A DNA stretch of 18,812 nt, taken from Alistipes sp. CAG:435. GTDB taxonomy: Bacteria; Bacteroidota; Bacteroidia; Bacteroidales; UBA932. The stretch lies in NCBI GenBank assembly GCA_000433355.1, contig FR893149.1, positions 33,248-52,059 on the forward strand, written 5' to 3'. The notes below the pieces were generated by a model. It had not been told where the DNA came from. It ran no database searches and worked only from the letters and a program-made list of their open reading frames with translations. The position numbers and the translations under genes are program-made. Positions 15,430 through 18,812 of the stretch are shown here, one piece after another. Each line of letters begins with the position of its first letter. Within the stretch, counting starts at the first letter, position 1.

Positions 15430-17214
15430 ATGCTCCGAAAAATTAGAATCACTCTGGCAGCGATCTGCTTCGTTGCAATCACGCTGCTGTTTCTGGACTT
15501 CACCGGAACACTTCATCTTTGGTTCGGATGGCTCGCCAAAATCCAGTTCCTACCGGCTGTTCTGGCCCTCAACTTCGTTGTCATCGCCATTCTGCTGGTA
15601 CTGACACTGCTTTTCGGCAGAATCTACTGCTCGGTGATATGCCCGTTAGGTATATTCCAGGACTGCGTGTCCAACCTCAGTTCCAGGAGAAAAGGCAAGA
15701 AGGCAAGGTTCTCATATTCAAAGGAAATCAAATGGTTGCGCTACGGTGTGTTGGTGCTGTTCGTGATCGCGCTGGTCGCCGGGCTCAATGCTCTTGTGGC
15801 GCTTCTGGCTCCATACAGCGCTTACGGTAGAATGGTGCAGAGTCTGCTCGCGCCGGTTTGGCAGTGGGGCAACAACCTGCTCGCCTGGATCGCCGAGAGG
15901 CAGGATAGTTATGCGTTTGTGACAAAGGATGTTTGGCTGAAGAGTCTGCCGACTTTGATCGTGGCGGCGGTGACATTTGTTGTCGTGGTGGTCCTCGCCT
16001 GGAGGAACGGCAGAACCTATTGCAACACAATCTGTCCGGTGGGAACCACGCTGAGTTTCTTCTCGCGGTTCGCTATGTTCCGTCCGGTGATCGACAAGTC
16101 AAAGTGCAAGAGCTGCCACGCCTGCGAAAGGAAGTGCAAGGCGGCCTGCATTGATGTTGACAACCATAAGATTGACTATAGCAGATGTGTCGATTGCTTT
16201 GACTGCATTGATTCTTGCCGGCTCGGAGCGCTCAAGTACCGGTTCGCCTGGGGAAGAGGGGTTGGTTCGGGCTCCACGGGAGCAAAAACGCCACAAAACG
16301 CGCCTGTCGGGAGTAAAATGACCTCCGACGGGAGCAAAAACGGCCAAAATCGCTCCTCAGCAGCTCCGACTCCGGTCGCTGAGCCTGTGGTTCGACAGGG
16401 CTCACCAACCGTTTCTTGCATTCGCAGCACTTGCCACAAGGTCGCTGAGCCTGTGGTTCGACAGGGCTCACCAACCGCCGAAGTAACCGACAACGGCAAA
16501 GGTGTCTCAACAATTGATGCGACATCTCCGGTCGCTGAGCCTATCGAAGCGACCGACAAAGGAAGAAGAGCCTTCTTGGTAGGCGGTGCCGCTGTCATCG
16601 GAGGATCACTCTTGTCTTCCATTCCGATGAGGGCCGAAGAAGAGGAGATCAAGGACAAGAAGCGAGATGGAGGATTCGCCGAGGTGCTTCCAAAGAAAGC
16701 CCCGAACAGAAAAACGCCTGTTACTCCATTCGGTTCCGAGAGCGTGGAGAAGTTCTATAAGCACTGTACGGCCTGCCAGCTCTGCGTGACCGTCTGCCCG
16801 AACAATGTTCTCAGACCATCCTCCAGACTTGAGCACCTGATGCAGCCAGAGATGTCTTTTGAGAAAGGCTACTGCCGTCCGGAATGCGTGAAATGCTCCG
16901 AGGTCTGCCCTGCTGGAGCCATCCTTAAGATCACTCCTGAGGAGAAAACCGAATGGAAGGTCGGCACTGCCGGCGTGGACTATGACCTCTGTGTCGTGAA
17001 CCGTGACGGGGTCAGCTGCGGAAACTGTGCCCGCCACTGCCCTGTCGGAGCGATCAGGATGGTCAGGAAGAATCCTGATGACGAGAAGAGCCCAAGGATC
17101 CCTTCGGTCAACGAGGAGAAGTGCATCGGCTGCGGAGCGTGCGAGAATCTCTGCCCGTCCCGCCCGATAAGCGCCATCACCGTCAATGGGTACAGTGTTC
17201 ATCATAATGTGTAA
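15430..17214 (+). CDS. NapH/NapG-like membrane polyferredoxin with repeat-built linker
   Basis: A 594-residue 4Fe-4S protein made of two halves. The NapH-like half has helices at about 8-26, 42-63, 104-128 and 172-191, with the hallmark repeats YCSVICPLG (66-74) and YCNTICPVG (197-205). Two [4Fe-4S] motifs follow (C226/C229/C232/C236 and C253/C256/C259/C263). The NapG/MauM-like half starts with a twin-arginine-like segment GRRAFLVGGAAVIGGSLLSS (378-397). It carries further clusters at C446/C449/C452/C456, C482-C493, C530-C537 and C565/C568/C571/C575. Such NapH-NapG fusions occur in other Bacteroidales. The odd part is the linker (about 273-377), translated from short DNA repeats and including the duplicated peptide VAEPVVRQGSPT (316-327, 338-349). 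It likely moves electrons between the quinone pool and an envelope partner, perhaps the aldo/keto reductase downstream (inference). Confidence 0.9.
   Translation: MLRKIRITLAAICFVAITLLFLDFTGTLHLWFGWLAKIQFLPAVLALNFVVIAILLVLTLLFGRIYCSVICPLGIFQDCVSNLSSRRKGKKARFSYSKEIKWLRYGVLVLFVIALVAGLNALVALLAPYSAYGRMVQSLLAPVWQWGNNLLAWIAERQDSYAFVTKDVWLKSLPTLIVAAVTFVVVVVLAWRNGRTYCNTICPVGTTLSFFSRFAMFRPVIDKSKCKSCHACERKCKAACIDVDNHKIDYSRCVDCFDCIDSCRLGALKYRFAWGRGVGSGSTGAKTPQNAPVGSKMTSDGSKNGQNRSSAAPTPVAEPVVRQGSPTVSCIRSTCHKVAEPVVRQGSPTAEVTDNGKGVSTIDATSPVAEPIEATDKGRRAFLVGGAAVIGGSLLSSIPMRAEEEEIKDKKRDGGFAEVLPKKAPNRKTPVTPFGSESVEKFYKHCTACQLCVTVCPNNVLRPSSRLEHLMQPEMSFEKGYCRPECVKCSEVCPAGAILKITPEEKTEWKVGTAGVDYDLCVVNRDGVSCGNCARHCPVGAIRMVRKNPDDEKSPRIPSVNEEKCIGCGACENLCPSRPISAITVNGYSVHHNV
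16276..16342 (+). repeat. Short interspersed repeat family 1 inside the polyferredoxin linker
   Basis: The 15-mer ACGGGAGCAAAAACG occurs at 16276-16290 and again, identically, at 16328-16342. A degenerate copy, CGGGAGTAAAATG, lies between them at 16308-16320. GGAGC pairs locally with GCTCC at 16271-16275 and 16352-16356, so each copy can fold as a small hairpin. The copies are 31 and 21 bp apart. They encode the Gly/Ser/Thr/Asn-rich stretch GSTGAKTPQN...GSKNGQN. Confidence 0.75.
16374..16411 (+). repeat. 38-bp palindromic repeat, copy 1 (REP-like)
   Basis: This 38-bp unit begins GGTCGCTGAGCCTGTGG and ends CTCACCAACCG. It contains the near-perfect inverted arms TGAGCC-TGT and ACAGGGCTCA around a GGTTCG loop. 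An identical copy lies 66 bp downstream. It is read in frame within the polyferredoxin as part of VAEPVVRQGSPT. It resembles the small REP/palindromic elements scattered through many Bacteroidota genomes (recalled, not searched). Confidence 0.85.
16440..16477 (+). repeat. 38-bp palindromic repeat, copy 2 (REP-like)
   Basis: Base-for-base identical to the copy at 16374-16411. The 66-bp offset is exactly 22 codons, so the same peptide VAEPVVRQGSPT is encoded twice. The 28-bp spacer between copies encodes two cysteines (330 and 335), which are unlikely to be cluster ligands. Confidence 0.85.
16529..16555 (+). repeat. 27-bp palindromic repeat, third relative
   Basis: It begins with the same CGGTCGCTGAGCCT as the two 38-bp copies, then diverges (ATCGA) and closes with AGCGACCG. 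This gives perfect 8-bp inverted arms (16529-16536 and 16548-16555) around an 11-nt loop. It encodes PVAEPIEATD and lies directly before the twin-arginine segment of the polyferredoxin. Confidence 0.75.
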
Positions 17215-17220
17215 CCGGTC

Positions 17221-17269
17221 TTTGAGACAAGCCTTCTGAAGGGACATGTTCAGAAAAAGCGGTCTCAAA
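17221..17269 (+). promoter_or_regulatory. Two-tier intergenic hairpin before the aldo/keto reductase
   Basis: The outer arms TTTGAGAC (17221-17228) and GTCTCAAA (17262-17269) pair over 8 bp. The inner arms TTCTGAA (17234-17240) and TTCAGAA (17249-17255) pair over 7 bp around the loop GGGACATG. No U-run follows on either strand, so it is not a standard intrinsic terminator. It lies 6 bp after the polyferredoxin stop and 7 bp before the ATG at 17277. It could be an mRNA stability or translation-control element, or a relic of a small palindromic insertion. Confidence 0.6.
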
Positions 17270-17276
17270 AAATTCC

Positions 17277-18674
17277 ATGAATATGAAAGAGAATATTAAC
17301 AGAAGAGAATTTCTCAAACAAGCCGGTGCCGGGACAGCGGCCGTGGGAGCCGTGGCTCTTGCCGGAGCGTGCGCCCCTAAGAAGACAGCCGAGGCCATCC
17401 TTGACGATGGTTCCAGTGAAGATGTGCTGGAGAACGGTAAGATGGAGATGCGTGAGAATCCGGGCAACGGGGACATGGTTTCCCTGCTGGGTTACGGATG
17501 TATGCGCTTCACGATGAAGAAGGACGAGAGTGGGAAGGATATAGTGGATCAGGAGAACGCCAACAAACTGATTGACTACGCCTTGGCTCACGGAGTCAAC
17601 TACTACGACACATCTCCGGTCTATCTCCAGGGACTTTCCGAGGAGGCTGTAGGCAATGCACTCAGCAGACATCCAAGGAACTCCTACTACATCGCCACGA
17701 AGCTGTCCAACTTCAGTGATCATTCCAAAGCGGCATCCCTGAAACTGTACAACGACTCGTTCAGGTACCTCCAGACAGACTATCTGGACTACTACCTGCT
17801 TCACTCTCTCGGCCGTGGAGGCCTGGAGGCTTTCGATGACAGGTTCGTGAACAACGGAATGATGGATCTGCTTCAGGCAGACCGAGAGAAAGGCAAGATA
17901 CGTCAACTCGGACTTTCATTCCACGGAAACCAACAGCAGTTCGACGAGCTACTGAAACTGCACGACAAGTACCACTGGGATTTCGTGCAGATCCAGATGA
18001 ACTATTTCGACTGGAAACACGCTGACGGCCAGCGCAATGTCAACGCCGAGTACCTGTACGACGAGCTGGACAAGAGGGAGATTCCGATCGTGATTATGGA
18101 GCCTCTCCAAGGTGGCCGTCTGGCCAATCCGGCGGAAAGTGTCGTGAACAGGCTAAAGGAGCGTGATCCGAAAGCCTCACTCGCTTCGTGGGCGTTCAGA
18201 TTCGTGGGTTCGTACCCGAGAATCCTGACGGTGCTGAGCGGAATGGTCTATCAGGAACATCTTGAGGATAACCTGCGCACATTCAAGGACTTCAAGTACT
18301 TGACCGACGAGGAGAAAGAGTTCCTCGGCACCGAGATCGCCGGCATAATGGCCAGCTTCCCGACCATCAACTGCAACGACTGCAAGTACTGTATGCCTTG
18401 CCCTTACGGAGTCGATATTCCGGGAATATTCAAGCACTACAACGAATGCGTCAACGAGGGCGAGATCGCCCAGAGCACCGAGCAGGAGAATTACCGCAAG
18501 CTGCGCCGGGCCTATCTCGTGAGCTACGACCGGGCCATCCCGTCCGTCCGCCAGGCCAACCACTGCATCGGTTGCAAACAGTGCATCGAGCATTGCCCTC
18601 AAAGCATCTCCATTCCTCGTGAGCTCCGCCGCATCGAGGCCTACGTCGAGAAGTTGAAAAGGAACACATTGTAA
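17277..18674 (+). CDS. Tat-type aldo/keto reductase with C-terminal 4Fe-4S motifs
   Basis: A 465-residue protein. The N-terminus has a twin-arginine motif NRREFLK (8-14), a hydrophobic stretch, and LAGAC around Cys32, which is a weak lipobox, so it is probably exported folded and possibly lipid-anchored. The aldo/keto reductase barrel shows GYGCMRF and the catalytic tetrad Asp111 (YYDTSPVY), Tyr116, Lys142 (ATKL) and His176 (YLLHS). The C-terminus carries two ferredoxin-like motifs: C366-x2-C369-x2-C372-x2-C375-P, one spacing shorter than usual, and C430-x2-C433-x2-C436-x3-C440-P. It directly follows the polyferredoxin gene, so electron exchange between the two is plausible. The substrate is unknown. 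The start could also be the second ATG (17283), since both precede the signal. Confidence 0.9.
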   Translation: MNMKENINRREFLKQAGAGTAAVGAVALAGACAPKKTAEAILDDGSSEDVLENGKMEMRENPGNGDMVSLLGYGCMRFTMKKDESGKDIVDQENANKLIDYALAHGVNYYDTSPVYLQGLSEEAVGNALSRHPRNSYYIATKLSNFSDHSKAASLKLYNDSFRYLQTDYLDYYLLHSLGRGGLEAFDDRFVNNGMMDLLQADREKGKIRQLGLSFHGNQQQFDELLKLHDKYHWDFVQIQMNYFDWKHADGQRNVNAEYLYDELDKREIPIVIMEPLQGGRLANPAESVVNRLKERDPKASLASWAFRFVGSYPRILTVLSGMVYQEHLEDNLRTFKDFKYLTDEEKEFLGTEIAGIMASFPTINCNDCKYCMPCPYGVDIPGIFKHYNECVNEGEIAQSTEQENYRKLRRAYLVSYDRAIPSVRQANHCIGCKQCIEHCPQSISIPRELRRIEAYVEKLKRNTL

Positions 18675-18702
18675 TTCGTGAGGCTTGCCAGGCCATAGAT
18701 CC

Positions 18703-18717
18703 AACGACCGAGTCGTT
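18703..18717 (+). terminator. Possible weak terminator after the aldo/keto reductase
   Basis: AACGAC and GTCGTT form a perfect 6-bp stem around a CGA loop, followed only by TTCAG rather than a U-run. It lies 28 bp after the stop codon. The position suits a terminator but the tail is poor. The remaining bases to the window end hold no convincing gene. Confidence 0.3.
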
Positions 18718-18812
18718 TCAGAAGAGGAAGAATGAAAGGTGGGACATCACTTCCTCATTCACAAGGGGTTACGGATTCGTTCCGGGCGGTTTAGGAGGGC
18801 AGCATTCCAAAA

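Noticed and set aside
17221..17275. Intrinsic terminator after the polyferredoxin
   Set aside because: The hairpin is followed by A-rich rather than T-rich sequence on the plus strand, and no T-run follows it on the minus strand either.
17265..17906. Minus-strand open frame of 213 codons opposite the aldo/keto reductase
   Set aside because: It is a shadow of a gene with an intact catalytic tetrad and Fe-S motifs, and has no promoter or domain evidence.
18675..18812. Open plus-strand frame to the window end (peptide containing SSFTRGYGFVPGG)
   Set aside because: No ATG or GTG start in that frame, no recognised family, and 46 open codons is within chance expectation. It may be intergenic DNA.

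Overview
The window most likely comes from a member of the Bacteroidales (phylum Bacteroidota) with a fairly high GC content. The signs are the gene order rseC-rnfB-rnfC-rnfD, Bacteroidota-type -7 elements (TAnnTTTG) in the divergent intergenic region, no clear Shine-Dalgarno sequences, and protein families typical of gut Bacteroidales: a DUF3108 protein, a membrane-anchored M23 peptidase pair, a NapH/NapG-like polyferredoxin and a 4Fe-4S aldo/keto reductase. I cannot name a genus from the sequence alone.

Layout. One divergent promoter region (9479-9607) splits the window in two. Leftward from 9478 runs an unbroken, tightly packed minus-strand series: two tandem M23 metallopeptidases, a MerR-type regulator, a Nif3-like protein, a coiled-coil zinc-ribbon protein, the replicative helicase DnaB, an exported DUF3108 protein, RseC, then rnfB, rnfC and the first 139 codons of rnfD, cut by the window edge. 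Most gaps are under 30 bp, with several 1-8 bp overlaps. Rightward from 9608 run alaS, a fused LptF/LptG permease-Fmt gene, thiamine pyrophosphokinase, a long 4Fe-4S membrane polyferredoxin and a Tat-type 4Fe-4S aldo/keto reductase. No gap exceeds 300 bp, and I see no tRNA, rRNA, CRISPR array or intact mobile element.

How the genes work together. RnfBCD with RseC belong to the ferredoxin:NAD+ oxidoreductase that couples electron flow to ion pumping. At the other end, the polyferredoxin and the aldo/keto reductase look like an envelope-facing electron-transfer pair. The middle is housekeeping: replication (DnaB), alanyl-tRNA charging, Met-tRNA formylation, lipopolysaccharide export, cell-wall hydrolysis and thiamine activation.

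Most notable observations. (1) The LPS-export permease and methionyl-tRNA formyltransferase are read as one 810-residue protein. One extra A in an A4 run at the junction would split it into two ordinary adjacent genes. (2) The linker of the polyferredoxin is built from short repetitive DNA: two identical 38-bp copies and a third palindromic relative, plus a second repeat family, all read in frame as about 105 residues. (3) Thiamine pyrophosphokinase has Ala where a conserved active-site Asp is expected. (4) A two-tier hairpin lies directly before the aldo/keto reductase start. No wholly new multi-gene system was evident; the novelty lies in gene architecture.
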